Assembly (NCBI GenBank): GCA_018061965.1
Contig: JAGOTG010000011.1
Coordinates: forward strand, 24,996-88,995
Direction: 5' to 3'
Source of the DNA: Legionellaceae bacterium
Lineage (GTDB): Bacteria > Pseudomonadota > Gammaproteobacteria > Legionellales > Legionellaceae
DNA length: 64,000 nucleotides
Part shown: positions 37,333 to 45,805 of the stretch, in pieces
Position numbering within the stretch: the stretch's first letter is position 1
Layout: every line of letters starts with the position of its first letter
Program-made: the position numbers and the translations under genes
Notes under the pieces: generated by a model
Databases searched by the model: none
Seen by the model: the letters and a program-made list of their open reading frames with translations, nothing else
Told to the model about the DNA's origin: nothing

Positions 37333-38709
37333 TTAACTAGGGCTATTTTCATGATTGCTGTCCGAGTCTGAGCTTGAGTCAAATGTATCTCTCAAGCGCG
37401 CACGAAACGCTGTAGCAGGATTACTAGTAGCTGCTTGGCATGCCTCTATCACCGAAGATAGTACAAGCGGATCGAATGGATTCGGGCTCTTTTCAAGCTT
37501 AAGGTATAAATCACTGACCGCAAGTAAGATCGCACTTTTGATAGCGCCAGGTTTTTTATCACTGGAAATAAGCGATAACTCTTGTAGACACTGTTGTACA
37601 CCTTCTTGAGTCGTAATATGATTAACATCTTGAGAAAATGCTTTTTCTAGTTTTTCAGAAAAGTTCGCTATAAAACTGAGCATATTTTCTCTATTATCCG
37701 TCGTATCAATATCCGCAAGTATTGCGGATAATCGAAACAATTGTGGATGGTTTAGGAACGTAAATCCCTGCCTGTCTTCAATAATTCTTTCTTGGTTCTC
37801 CTGAGATAGGCTATTATAGTAGTCCCGTTTTTTATTAATATATTGAATATTTTTTCTAGAAATAGTTTCATTCGATTTGATAGGCTTAAACCCACCTTTG
37901 GTCTCGCTTTGTCTTTCGGCGTACTGCAGTAATGTTTCGCCCGTTTTTTCTTTTACTACCGTTTCTTTTACTTCCTTAGGAAGCGCATTTAGTCCTGTCC
38001 AAGTTTGCATACCGCGAAAAATACGCGACAATTTTAAATCGCCCTTAAATTTGCTGGCTTTTACCACACCATTCTGCTCTGCAATCATGGGTAATTCTTT
38101 TCCATAGAGCGTTTCAGTATCAATCTGAGATAATTGCTTTAAATGTTCTACTGTAAATACACGGCATCCTATTTTTTGCGTTTGAATGGGGGAAACTCTT
38201 TTTTGATCATCAGAACCTAGCGTTTCTACTTTATAGACATAATGATTCCCATCAGGAAAGGTTGCTTTTAAAGTATCGTGCATTCGAGCATAACCATAAG
38301 AATTAGCGGCATCTAATACAAAAGAATGCACCTCTCCATGCTCATCGACCATAAGGTCGATCGCCGTCCAATGAGCACATGTTCTTTTGCCTTCTGCGTA
38401 CTCTGCACTCCATTCATAATCTGGGTCGATAAAATCGGTCAAAACTGCTAATTGCATTCTTGTGCCAGGAGGGATTTGCGCGGCGGAATCTTTGAGCTTA
38501 TGCACAAACTCGGCGAACTCACTGTCTTCCAACGTTTTTTGTTCTAAGACGAATCCATGAAACGGGTGCATTTTTTCTAAACGACTTTCTCTTTTAGCTG
38601 CCATCAGAATAGCTTGACTGCTAGGGTCACTCGAAATCCAATTGTTAGACCCAAATTCATCCCAAATATCTGATTCAGCTTTCAGCATTCCTGGTGTTTT
38701 ATCGCGCAT
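37333..38709 (-). CDS. YopJ-like (C55/CE clan) predicted acetyltransferase effector
   Basis: 458 residues, no signal peptide or membrane segment. Residues 110-190 match the YopJ catalytic pattern: H113 in CAHWTAIDLMVDEHGEVHSF, an acidic D133 in FVLDAANS, and C182 in QKIGCRVFTVEHLKQL. Spacing (20 and 49) is close to YopJ His109, Glu128 and Cys172 (19 and 44). YopJ relatives acetylate Ser/Thr/Lys of host kinases. The remaining C-terminal half is helical and unrecognised, ending in a Ser/Asp/Glu-rich tail (SSSDSDSNHENSPS) of a kind often found in translocated proteins. Own promoter upstream. Distant from known members, so activity is predicted, not proven; a Ulp1-type protease is the alternative. 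Confidence 0.65.
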   Translation of the reverse strand: MRDKTPGMLKAESDIWDEFGSNNWISSDPSSQAILMAAKRESRLEKMHPFHGFVLEQKTLEDSEFAEFVHKLKDSAAQIPPGTRMQLAVLTDFIDPDYEWSAEYAEGKRTCAHWTAIDLMVDEHGEVHSFVLDAANSYGYARMHDTLKATFPDGNHYVYKVETLGSDDQKRVSPIQTQKIGCRVFTVEHLKQLSQIDTETLYGKELPMIAEQNGVVKASKFKGDLKLSRIFRGMQTWTGLNALPKEVKETVVKEKTGETLLQYAERQSETKGGFKPIKSNETISRKNIQYINKKRDYYNSLSQENQERIIEDRQGFTFLNHPQLFRLSAILADIDTTDNRENMLSFIANFSEKLEKAFSQDVNHITTQEGVQQCLQELSLISSDKKPGAIKSAILLAVSDLYLKLEKSPNPFDPLVLSSVIEACQAATSNPATAFRARLRDTFDSSSDSDSNHENSPS

Positions 38710-38740
38710 AATTAGATCAATGAATACGTGTCATGATCTA

Positions 38741-38768
38741 ATTGTAGTATATTTCGTGTTTTTGTAAA
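38741..38768 (-). promoter_or_regulatory. Promoter for the YopJ-like gene
   Basis: Reading the minus strand: TTTACA (38768-38763), 16-bp spacer, TACAAT (38746-38741), about 32 bp before the ATG at 38709. Confidence 0.55.
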
Positions 38769-38785
38769 ATTTAGTGAGTAAGTTA

Positions 38786-39784
38786 CTAAAACTTCTTATG
38801 CTTCGTTGAAGCGAATTCTTCTACCAAGGCATGTTTGGACGTGTGTAAGGTACTCCCTTCCAAATAACTGGTATGTTTAGGATGAGACTGAGTCGGTTTA
38901 TGTGCGAAAAAATGCGGGGCATGTGGTACATGTTTTTTAGAATGTGCTGTGCTATGTTTCTTGCTGGCATGAAGGCACGGTAATGGTTTTGCATCTGCGA
39001 CCAAGATTTGACAGGCTTTGTGCTTATCAAAATATTGTCGCGGATCTGAAATATGCAGCACTTTATGGGTTTGCTCTTTCAAAATTTTAGATTCTTTCTT
39101 TTGCAGGGTTTCACATTTTTTTTCTAATCGAGCGATGGTTTCATTTCTACTTTGTCCATTTGTAAGGATGACGGTATGTCCAGGCATTTGTTGCAAATGG
39201 TGGCGCTCGGATTCTAGTTCTGTCAGCTTACTGTGGATATCCTGATATTCATCAAAGGCTTTGGGGGCGTCGAAGGTATAAAAAGACAAAGTATCACGTT
39301 GAAGTTCATGGGGCATTAATACAGTGCCGGATTTTGGGTGGTGTGAGTTGGCGAAGCCAGATATTTTGATATGCGCGCCGTATTCACGCAGATAGTCGTC
39401 ATCATGGAGATAATCGGCAACCATTTGCGCAATAAATTTTCTTTCTCCGGTATGGCAATCAATAATGTCGATGTGCTTAAGATGCTGACAAAATCCAGGT
39501 TTCTGACGCTCATTGTATTTCAGCATGTTAATAAGTGAATGTGCAAATTCATCGATTAACATCACTCTTTCATTCAAATTGCCTCCGAAGAAAGATTGAT
39601 CTTCACCATGGAAACTGTCGCTGTGCCCGATGATAGTAAGTCTGGAAGTAAATTCGCCATCATTCTTACTCGTCAAATCTTGCAGCCAATTGGATTGCTC
39701 CAAACATTCAATACCAGGTTCCGTATACAGTTCCTGTAAGGCATGAGCAAAAGAAGTGAAATCTTTGGAGAGAAGAATAATCAT
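38786..39784 (-). CDS. C80-like (MARTX CPD-type) cysteine peptidase candidate
   Basis: About 332 residues from ATG 39784. The N-terminal 170 residues have the clan CD/C80 pattern: RLTIIGHSDS with His54, then GG-L then an amphipathic helix, then KHIDIIDCHTGE with Cys110; the His-Cys distance (56) is near that of Vibrio MARTX protease domains (49). Such domains are usually activated by host inositol hexakisphosphate. The middle is coiled coil (SKLTELESERHHLQQM and RLEKKCETLQKKESKIL); the end is a His/Lys/Ser-rich region with repeats of KHS and HAP. No signal peptide. Located next to the YopJ-like gene in the same direction. It could be a caspase-like fold of other function. Confidence 0.55.
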   Translation of the reverse strand: MIILLSKDFTSFAHALQELYTEPGIECLEQSNWLQDLTSKNDGEFTSRLTIIGHSDSFHGEDQSFFGGNLNERVMLIDEFAHSLINMLKYNERQKPGFCQHLKHIDIIDCHTGERKFIAQMVADYLHDDDYLREYGAHIKISGFANSHHPKSGTVLMPHELQRDTLSFYTFDAPKAFDEYQDIHSKLTELESERHHLQQMPGHTVILTNGQSRNETIARLEKKCETLQKKESKILKEQTHKVLHISDPRQYFDKHKACQILVADAKPLPCLHASKKHSTAHSKKHVPHAPHFFAHKPTQSHPKHTSYLEGSTLHTSKHALVEEFASTKHKKF

Positions 39785-39840
39785 ACTCAAAACACCGGTT
39801 TTGATTGTGTATTTTTATTATAGACACAAAGGTCCCTAAG

Positions 39841-41724
39841 TCAAAAAGGTTGTAAAAAAGAGGATAAATTAGGGGGTTGATGCATTCTATATTGGTAAAC
39901 TGCGTAGAATGCGATCACATTTTTGAGATAGTTTCGGGTTTCTTGCCAAGGTAGGGTTTCAATCCAAATATCAATCTCTTTGGGGTTGTGCCGTTTTACC
40001 CAATGGCGTACTTGTTTGGGACCTGCATTATACGCTGCCATGATGAGAACTGGGTGGGATTTAAATTGTTTATGTAATGTATTGAGATAAGCAACGCCAA
40101 TCTGGATATTTTTTTCGGGGTAAAACAGTTCTTTGGCATCAGAATAGGAAATTTTTGCCTGCTTGGCGATGGTTTTGGCCGTTCTCGGTAAGACTTGCAT
40201 GAGGCCATAGGCGCCTGCTTCTGATTTGATATCTTCTAAAAAAGTACTTTCTTGGCGAATAGTAGCATAAATTAAAGCAGAGGAAATTTGATAGTGAGTA
40301 GCCAGTTTTTGAATGGATTGTTGATAGGTTAAAGGGAAGCGTAATACTAATTGATTCTTTAATTCTTCATCAGTCGTACTCAAATAGATGGCTTTTCCGG
40401 TCCAGTGTAGATAAGTTGCTACCCAATAAACCAATGCACTTTTTTCAGTTTTGGTCAGCTCCATACTAAATTCATTCAACATATGTGCCGCAAGATAGGT
40501 TTGCTTGGTCCGATGGTATTCGGCAATTTGATCTAGGATCGGCTTGTAAACGGCTAATATCGATGGGTCATGAGGTGTGGGTTCAGATTCAAAATTAAAT
40601 GCTTGATGCAATGCAATACTAGAGAGAAATCCATAGTAATGACGTTTAGCAGCTAACGCACGATAGAGTGTCTGTGCTTCAGTATGTTGCGCCAATTTAT
40701 CGAGCGCGCGCGCACGCCAATAGAGTTGAAATGGCTCACTGTTCTCAATGGTATCATGTTCAGTAATTTGCACTATTTCACGCCAGTTCTCTTGCATTAA
40801 TGCATAGCGAATACCCCAATCGCGTAAAACTGAATTGCGATAAGCAGGTTGCACTTTGGCAAGCCAAAGCGTCGCATCTTTTTGATTGCGCATCGTTTTA
40901 TACAGTGCGAGATGTGCTAGGAATTGCTGGTTTTGATCTGGGCTAAGCAATTTTCCGGTGTGGGGGTTATGCCATAAAGTGATGGCGGAATCCAAGCTGC
41001 GGATTAGCATTAGGTTTAATCCATAGAGATAGAGCGCACCTGCCAAAGGCCCCGGTTGCACCAACAAAATTTGGCGGGGATTGTGCTTAATCAGTGTCAG
41101 CATTTTGATGTCTTGAATATGGGATCCCAGTTTAAGCAATAGCTCATAAGCAATAGCGCTTTGGTCGTGTGCCAGTGCCCAAGCAATTTTTTGCTCCATT
41201 TGGTCTGAGGAAAAAGCATGCTCTTGTAGAAGTAACGCAAATAGGCTGTGGCAAGCAGCAGAGGATTGCGTCTCCGGCGATAACCATAAGGTCAGCGCAT
41301 CTTGGACAGCGTCTTGCTTTTGATCAAGTTTATAGCGTGCCATTTGTGCATAACAACGTAGCCCTGTATTGTCCGTAGGGCGGTAATATTGTTTAAAGTT
41401 CACCCAGTCATTTTTTTCAGCAAGCAGATACAACCATTTCTCCCGTAATTTCTGGGTCAAAGGCGTCTTGGGTTCAATAAATTGGATAAAATCAGGTTGG
41501 GGGCTGACAGGCAAATGCTGGACCCAAAATGTATAGGCCAAATATTTAGCTAAATAGGTTTGCGCATTTTTGCTTCGACTGTCAGTGTAACTCCGCACGC
41601 CATCCTGAGGAACTTGCGTCGAAGGATCTCCTGGAGTTGTTAGGCTGTGGCCAAAGCTTGCATGGCTGCTGATATGTGTGATAAGCAAGCTGATAATGAG
41701 AAGATTTTTGAATGGTTTACGCAT
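39841..41724 (-). CDS. slt: Soluble lytic murein transglycosylase
   Basis: Periplasmic enzyme that cleaves glycan strands to 1,6-anhydromuropeptides. About 627 residues. Signal peptide (KNLLIISLLITHISSHASF), an alpha-superhelical U/L region (about 30-460) and a C-terminal lysozyme-like domain with the catalytic Glu in TIRQESTFLEDIKSEAGAYG, LMQVLPRTAK, and AYNAGPKQVRHW. Start at ATG 41724, overlapping the rpe stop by 8 bp (ATGCGTAA); the longer frame to 41766 would put extra residues before the signal. Confidence 0.92.
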   Translation of the reverse strand: MRKPFKNLLIISLLITHISSHASFGHSLTTPGDPSTQVPQDGVRSYTDSRSKNAQTYLAKYLAYTFWVQHLPVSPQPDFIQFIEPKTPLTQKLREKWLYLLAEKNDWVNFKQYYRPTDNTGLRCYAQMARYKLDQKQDAVQDALTLWLSPETQSSAACHSLFALLLQEHAFSSDQMEQKIAWALAHDQSAIAYELLLKLGSHIQDIKMLTLIKHNPRQILLVQPGPLAGALYLYGLNLMLIRSLDSAITLWHNPHTGKLLSPDQNQQFLAHLALYKTMRNQKDATLWLAKVQPAYRNSVLRDWGIRYALMQENWREIVQITEHDTIENSEPFQLYWRARALDKLAQHTEAQTLYRALAAKRHYYGFLSSIALHQAFNFESEPTPHDPSILAVYKPILDQIAEYHRTKQTYLAAHMLNEFSMELTKTEKSALVYWVATYLHWTGKAIYLSTTDEELKNQLVLRFPLTYQQSIQKLATHYQISSALIYATIRQESTFLEDIKSEAGAYGLMQVLPRTAKTIAKQAKISYSDAKELFYPEKNIQIGVAYLNTLHKQFKSHPVLIMAAYNAGPKQVRHWVKRHNPKEIDIWIETLPWQETRNYLKNVIAFYAVYQYRMHQPPNLSSFLQPF

Positions 41725-42382
41725 GTGCTTGCATGGCTTTTTGTCGTAAGTTATGGATGATTTCATTGTAATGGGTGCTCTTGAAAATTGTAGAGCCGGC
41801 TACAAATTCCGTGGCACCTGCGGCGGCTAGCGAACCGATATTGTCTAGTGTAATGCCGCCGTCTACACAAATACGCAAATCGGGATATTGCGCACGGACT
41901 TGGGCAATTTTGGGGATGGTCTCTTTAATCAGAGTTTGTCCGGCAAAACCAGGATTCACAGTCATTAATAAGACGAAGTCTAGTTGATGATGACACCAAC
42001 GTAACCGCTCAAGGGAAGTTGCTGGATTCAAGACTAAGCCAGCATGACATCCTGCATCTTTGATTAATTGTAAACTTCGGTTTAAATGGTTTGTTGCTTC
42101 GGGATGGATACTGATTCTCTTGGCGCCCGCTTTCGCAAAATGTGGAATCATGTCATCAACGGGTGAGATCATGAGATGGACATCCAGAGGGAGATCTGGA
42201 AATTCTTGGTGTAACGCGCTGCAAATATGAGGACCAAATGTTAAATTTGGCACGTAATGATTATCCATAATATCGAGATGTAAAAAATCGGCTCCTGCTG
42301 TTTGGATGGCGCGAATGTCTTCACCGAGTGTCATGAGGTTGGCAGACAATAAGGAAGGTAAAATAGAATATACTTTATCCAC
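41717..42382 (-). CDS. rpe: Ribulose-phosphate 3-epimerase
   Basis: Interconverts ribulose-5-P and xylulose-5-P. About 221 residues from GTG 42382, chosen because GGAG stands nine bases before it and it overlaps the upstream stop by 8 bp (GTGGATAA); a TTG at 42406 is an alternative. Motifs: ILPSLLSANL, HLDIMDNHYVPNLTFGP, DVHLMI, TVNPGFAGQ, ICVDGGI and FVAGSTIF. Complete TIM barrel. Confidence 0.94.
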   Translation of the reverse strand: MDKVYSILPSLLSANLMTLGEDIRAIQTAGADFLHLDIMDNHYVPNLTFGPHICSALHQEFPDLPLDVHLMISPVDDMIPHFAKAGAKRISIHPEATNHLNRSLQLIKDAGCHAGLVLNPATSLERLRWCHHQLDFVLLMTVNPGFAGQTLIKETIPKIAQVRAQYPDLRICVDGGITLDNIGSLAAAGATEFVAGSTIFKSTHYNEIIHNLRQKAMQAHA

Positions 42383-43226
42383 GACTAAATGCTCCGTGAA
42401 AACCAAGCATCACTGAGTACAATTGAACTTGAGTTTGAAGATTTATGCCACTGGTTTCTAACTTTATATTGGTTTTCATCGGGGTTGTCAAAACACGGCC
42501 ATCGAGAGAGAGCCAACAGAAGTCATCAATGAAATAACTGACTCCGATGATACCTTGCACAGCGAACGCACTGCGCGTTTGCTTGAGGTCGGTTTCATAG
42601 AGGGTTGCTGGTTCAGCACCCTGCGCCTGTTCAGCGGTATTCTCGCCATAATGGAATTCTAAAGTACTAAAAATATATGCGTATCCTAGGCCGCCACCGA
42701 GATACGGGCGAAGTGCAGCGTAGCCATCCTTCGATTGGATGGGAATGTCATAAAGAAAGTTGAACAATAATGCGGCAGTATTGGTGTCTCCGCCAATATG
42801 GAGAGTGGACGAGGAGCTTGAGCTCTCGATAGTGTAATCTCCAATGGCTAATTTAGAGTAAGGATTATTGTTATAGAAAATTTCTCCTTCTAGGCGATAG
42901 TCAGAACATATCCGATAGCCCAAATCTAACCCAACACCACCGAGTACGGAGTATTTCAGGGTACCAGGTATATTCTGATTGGGTTGGGTCCTATTGGCAA
43001 ATAAGCTCTGTATTTCAGAGAGTGAGACATTGAAAAACGTTGCCATTGAAGACTGTAAACTATCCATATTAATAGTATTTGGATTGAAGTTAAACGAGGT
43101 GTTCTGTGTGTAAGTGGGGCCTAAAAAAACACCGGCATACATATTTGACACGGGCTTTATTGCAAAGCTAGCTGTTGGTGCAATACAGAGTATGCTGAGT
43201 AGGCATGCTAAGGAGGCCTTTGTCAT
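42375..43226 (-). CDS. Outer-membrane beta-barrel protein
   Basis: 283 residues. Signal peptide (SLACLLSILCIAPTASFA), then alternating amphipathic strands with Gly-Tyr turns (GVFLGPTYTQ, GGVGLDLGYR, LRPYLGGGLGYAYIFS, QGIIGVSYFIDDF) and an ending LYSVMLGFHGAF, as in opacity/OmpW-like eight-strand barrels of the P44/Msp type. Function unknown. Together with the next upstream gene it forms a pair of related porin-like surface proteins; both precede rpe, to which this gene is coupled. Confidence 0.78.
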   Translation of the reverse strand: MTKASLACLLSILCIAPTASFAIKPVSNMYAGVFLGPTYTQNTSFNFNPNTINMDSLQSSMATFFNVSLSEIQSLFANRTQPNQNIPGTLKYSVLGGVGLDLGYRICSDYRLEGEIFYNNNPYSKLAIGDYTIESSSSSSTLHIGGDTNTAALLFNFLYDIPIQSKDGYAALRPYLGGGLGYAYIFSTLEFHYGENTAEQAQGAEPATLYETDLKQTRSAFAVQGIIGVSYFIDDFCWLSLDGRVLTTPMKTNIKLETSGINLQTQVQLYSVMLGFHGAFSRG

Positions 43227-43234
43227 GACATGTC

Positions 43235-43870
43235 CTATTTATATTTAACGCCATCAAACCGATACGTTGCACCGACATTGGCGATTTGCGCTTGAAATAT
43301 CGTCCCGAATGCCCTTAAATTTGCTGTTGCAATATAACGGTAATTCAGGTTTAGAGCATAATTTTCGGCAAAATTAAACGTGATGCCAGCTATGCCTTGA
43401 TATGAGAACGCCCAGTCTTTAGCTGAAAATGCCACTAAGGAAGGCGACGTGCTCTTCAATTGGCTTTGCAACCAACCACCCCCAATACCGCCTCCTATGT
43501 ATGGCTGGAGAAGAGGATTTAAACTTACAAAATCATAATAAATATTGGCCATTGCCAAGACAGTTTGAGTATATCCGCTGGTTGATGTTTGTTGGATGTT
43601 ATTGAGATAGAAGTTAGAGAGATTGGCTCTGATATAAGTAACCTCACCTTCGTAACGCATAGGGTTTGATTTATATCCGATGCTGGCTCCGGCTTCAAAC
43701 CCGCCCTGATAAGTAGGTGAGTTAACCATGTTACCATCATAACTATGATTCACATTTCCAGGCAGGTAGGCATAACCACCAAACACATTTGAGTACAGTC
43801 CATCGATGGGTGTAGCTGCTCTGGATAGTGTGCAGAGCATCAGCATAATTAAACAGATAATTGATTTCAT
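43235..43870 (-). CDS. Outer-membrane beta-barrel protein
   Basis: 211 residues. Signal peptide (SIICLIMLMLCTLSRAA), then strands with YSNVFGGYAYLPG, AGASIGYKSNPMRYEGEVTYIRA, QPYIGGGIGGGW, YQGIAGITFNFAENYALNLNYRY and the terminal NVGATYRFDGVKYK. Same barrel class as the gene 8 bp downstream, and probably an old duplicate. Role unknown: surface porin, adhesin or structural protein. Confidence 0.78.
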   Translation of the reverse strand: MKSIICLIMLMLCTLSRAATPIDGLYSNVFGGYAYLPGNVNHSYDGNMVNSPTYQGGFEAGASIGYKSNPMRYEGEVTYIRANLSNFYLNNIQQTSTSGYTQTVLAMANIYYDFVSLNPLLQPYIGGGIGGGWLQSQLKSTSPSLVAFSAKDWAFSYQGIAGITFNFAENYALNLNYRYIATANLRAFGTIFQAQIANVGATYRFDGVKYK

Positions 43871-43962
43871 TGCGTCCCTATTTAGGTTTTTTTATTCTTT
43901 ATTTCCACGCAGTCTAACCATGTTAACGTCTTATGGCGATTTTGCAAGTAGAATTGTCAACA

Positions 43963-45558
43963 TCATCCTTGGGTGATGGGATAGCGCCAATCTTTACCAA
44001 ACGAGCGTGGTGAAATTTTGGTACCGAGCGGCGCTTGTTTGCGTTTGTATTCATTAGATCGAATCATATTAATGGTCTGGATGACGGCTTCTTCCTCATA
44101 TCCCCTGCTTAACAATTGTGCTTGGGTGAGTCCTTCTTCCATATAGCCTGCAATGATGGCGTCGAGTACATCGTATTCAGGCAAGCGATCTTGATCAGTT
44201 TGATTCGGTGCTAATTCAGCAGAGGGTGCACGGGTTAAAACGCGCAATGGTATCACTGGAGACAATGTATTTCGATAATAGGCGAGTTCGTAGACCATGG
44301 TTTTAAGCACATCTTTTAGTACAGCAAATCCACCACACATATCACCATATAAAGTAGTATAGCCAACGGCGGTTTCACTTTTATTGCTGGTGGATATGAG
44401 CATCCAGCCACTTTGATTGGATAGTGCCATGAGTAACACCGCGCGTAATCGCGCTTGAATGTTTTCGGCTGTGATCCCTAAGTCTCCCGCAGGCAAGACT
44501 TGTGCAAGACTAGCTAAAATAGCTTGAAAACCCGGCTCTATAGATAGGGTTTTGTTGGTGACCTGGAGTGCGGTGGCTTGTGCTTCAGCATCTTCGGCAC
44601 TCATTTTCGCGGAATAACGAGAGGGCAATAATATAGCCTGTACGCGCTCTGGTCCCAGAGCATCTACGGCAATCGTTAGTGTTAGTGCGGAATCCACGCC
44701 ACCGGATAAGCCCAATAACACGCCAGGAATTTGATTTTTAGTGACATAATCACGGAGGCCTAGGATGAGGGCTTGATAGATAACCGCTGTTTTGTTGAGA
44801 ACAGGCGTGATGAGACTAGTAATCTGCTGGTTTTGAATACTTACACTCTGCCATGCCTCGGTAAAAGCGGGTGCACGAGCTGCAATGTGTCCCTGTCCAT
44901 CCATCACTAATGATTGACCATCAAAGACCAATTCATCTTGAGCGCCTACCATATTGACATAAATAATGGTCAGACCAGGTTGAGATTGCTGCAAAAGGAG
45001 CGCCTCTCTGTGTTGCGGCTTGGTATAATCGAAGGGGGAGGCATTAATCGTGACAAGGATATCGATGGAAGCCTGTTTGAGTAGATTGACTGTATTGTCA
45101 TGCCAAAAATCCTCGCAAACACATAATCCTATTCGCTGATTTTGGCAGGTAAAAACACAGGCTTGTGCCGGTCCAGGTGTGAAATAACGCTGTTCGTCAA
45201 AGACCCCATAATTGGGCAATTGTTGTTTAAAATATTGGGCAACAGTTTCAGAGCGATAGAAAACACTGGCTGCGTTGAAACGCAAATTATCCATCATTTG
45301 TGGATGACCAAGGACCACATGGCAATCTTGGCTTGCACTACGGATTGTTAGCAAGGCGTCATCGATGCGAGTTAAAAACTCTGGGCGAAGCAATAAATCC
45401 TCAGGGGGATAGCCGCAAATAGCCAACTCTGGAAAAATAATAATATCATGCGTTGTTTGATGTTCTTGAATAATTTGGATGATTTTTTTTGTATTGGTTT
45501 CGATAGCACCAACGTGTGGATTCATCTGTGCCATTAAAATATTTAGTGCTTGAGTCAT
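43963..45558 (-). CDS. nadE: Glutamine-dependent NAD+ synthetase
   Basis: Last step of NAD synthesis. 531 residues in two domains. N-terminal nitrilase-type glutaminase (about 1-250) with the Glu in IIFPELAICGYPPEDLL, the Lys in QQLPNYGVFDEQRYF and the nucleophilic Cys in RIGLCVCEDFWHD. C-terminal synthetase with the PP-loop LSGGVDSALT, STSNKSE and GDMCGGFAVLKD. It is the two-domain form that uses glutamine rather than ammonia. Confidence 0.95.
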   Translation of the reverse strand: MTQALNILMAQMNPHVGAIETNTKKIIQIIQEHQTTHDIIIFPELAICGYPPEDLLLRPEFLTRIDDALLTIRSASQDCHVVLGHPQMMDNLRFNAASVFYRSETVAQYFKQQLPNYGVFDEQRYFTPGPAQACVFTCQNQRIGLCVCEDFWHDNTVNLLKQASIDILVTINASPFDYTKPQHREALLLQQSQPGLTIIYVNMVGAQDELVFDGQSLVMDGQGHIAARAPAFTEAWQSVSIQNQQITSLITPVLNKTAVIYQALILGLRDYVTKNQIPGVLLGLSGGVDSALTLTIAVDALGPERVQAILLPSRYSAKMSAEDAEAQATALQVTNKTLSIEPGFQAILASLAQVLPAGDLGITAENIQARLRAVLLMALSNQSGWMLISTSNKSETAVGYTTLYGDMCGGFAVLKDVLKTMVYELAYYRNTLSPVIPLRVLTRAPSAELAPNQTDQDRLPEYDVLDAIIAGYMEEGLTQAQLLSRGYEEEAVIQTINMIRSNEYKRKQAPLGTKISPRSFGKDWRYPITQG

Positions 45559-45622
45559 ATAAGAGAGTACTAACAGTCGTCAGACTCCAGTATACTATAC
45601 TTTGCGAGGTCAGAATATGGGT

Positions 45623-45745
45623 CAGGACTTACGCAAAACACCGATCTCTTTGTTGGATTTAGTATTTAATTTGGTCATTTAGTTATCTAAACTTCCTCAT
45701 TAAAGACTAAATCTGTCTCGATCTCGGAGTTTTGCATAAGTCCTG
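45623..45745 (+). mobile_element. MITE-like element, family A, copy 1 (123 bp)
   Basis: 17-bp terminal inverted repeats CAGGACTTACGCAAAAC (45623-45639) and GTTTTGCATAAGTCCTG (45729-45745), one mismatch. The interior is closely similar, in reverse orientation, to 52675-52766. No clear target duplication. The right end lies 61 bp before the helicase ATG. Confidence 0.85.
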
Positions 45746-45805
45746 TGGGACTTTTTTTGACCAAAAATTGGTGTGTATTTAAGTCTTAAATCTCAGGATA
45801 AAGTA

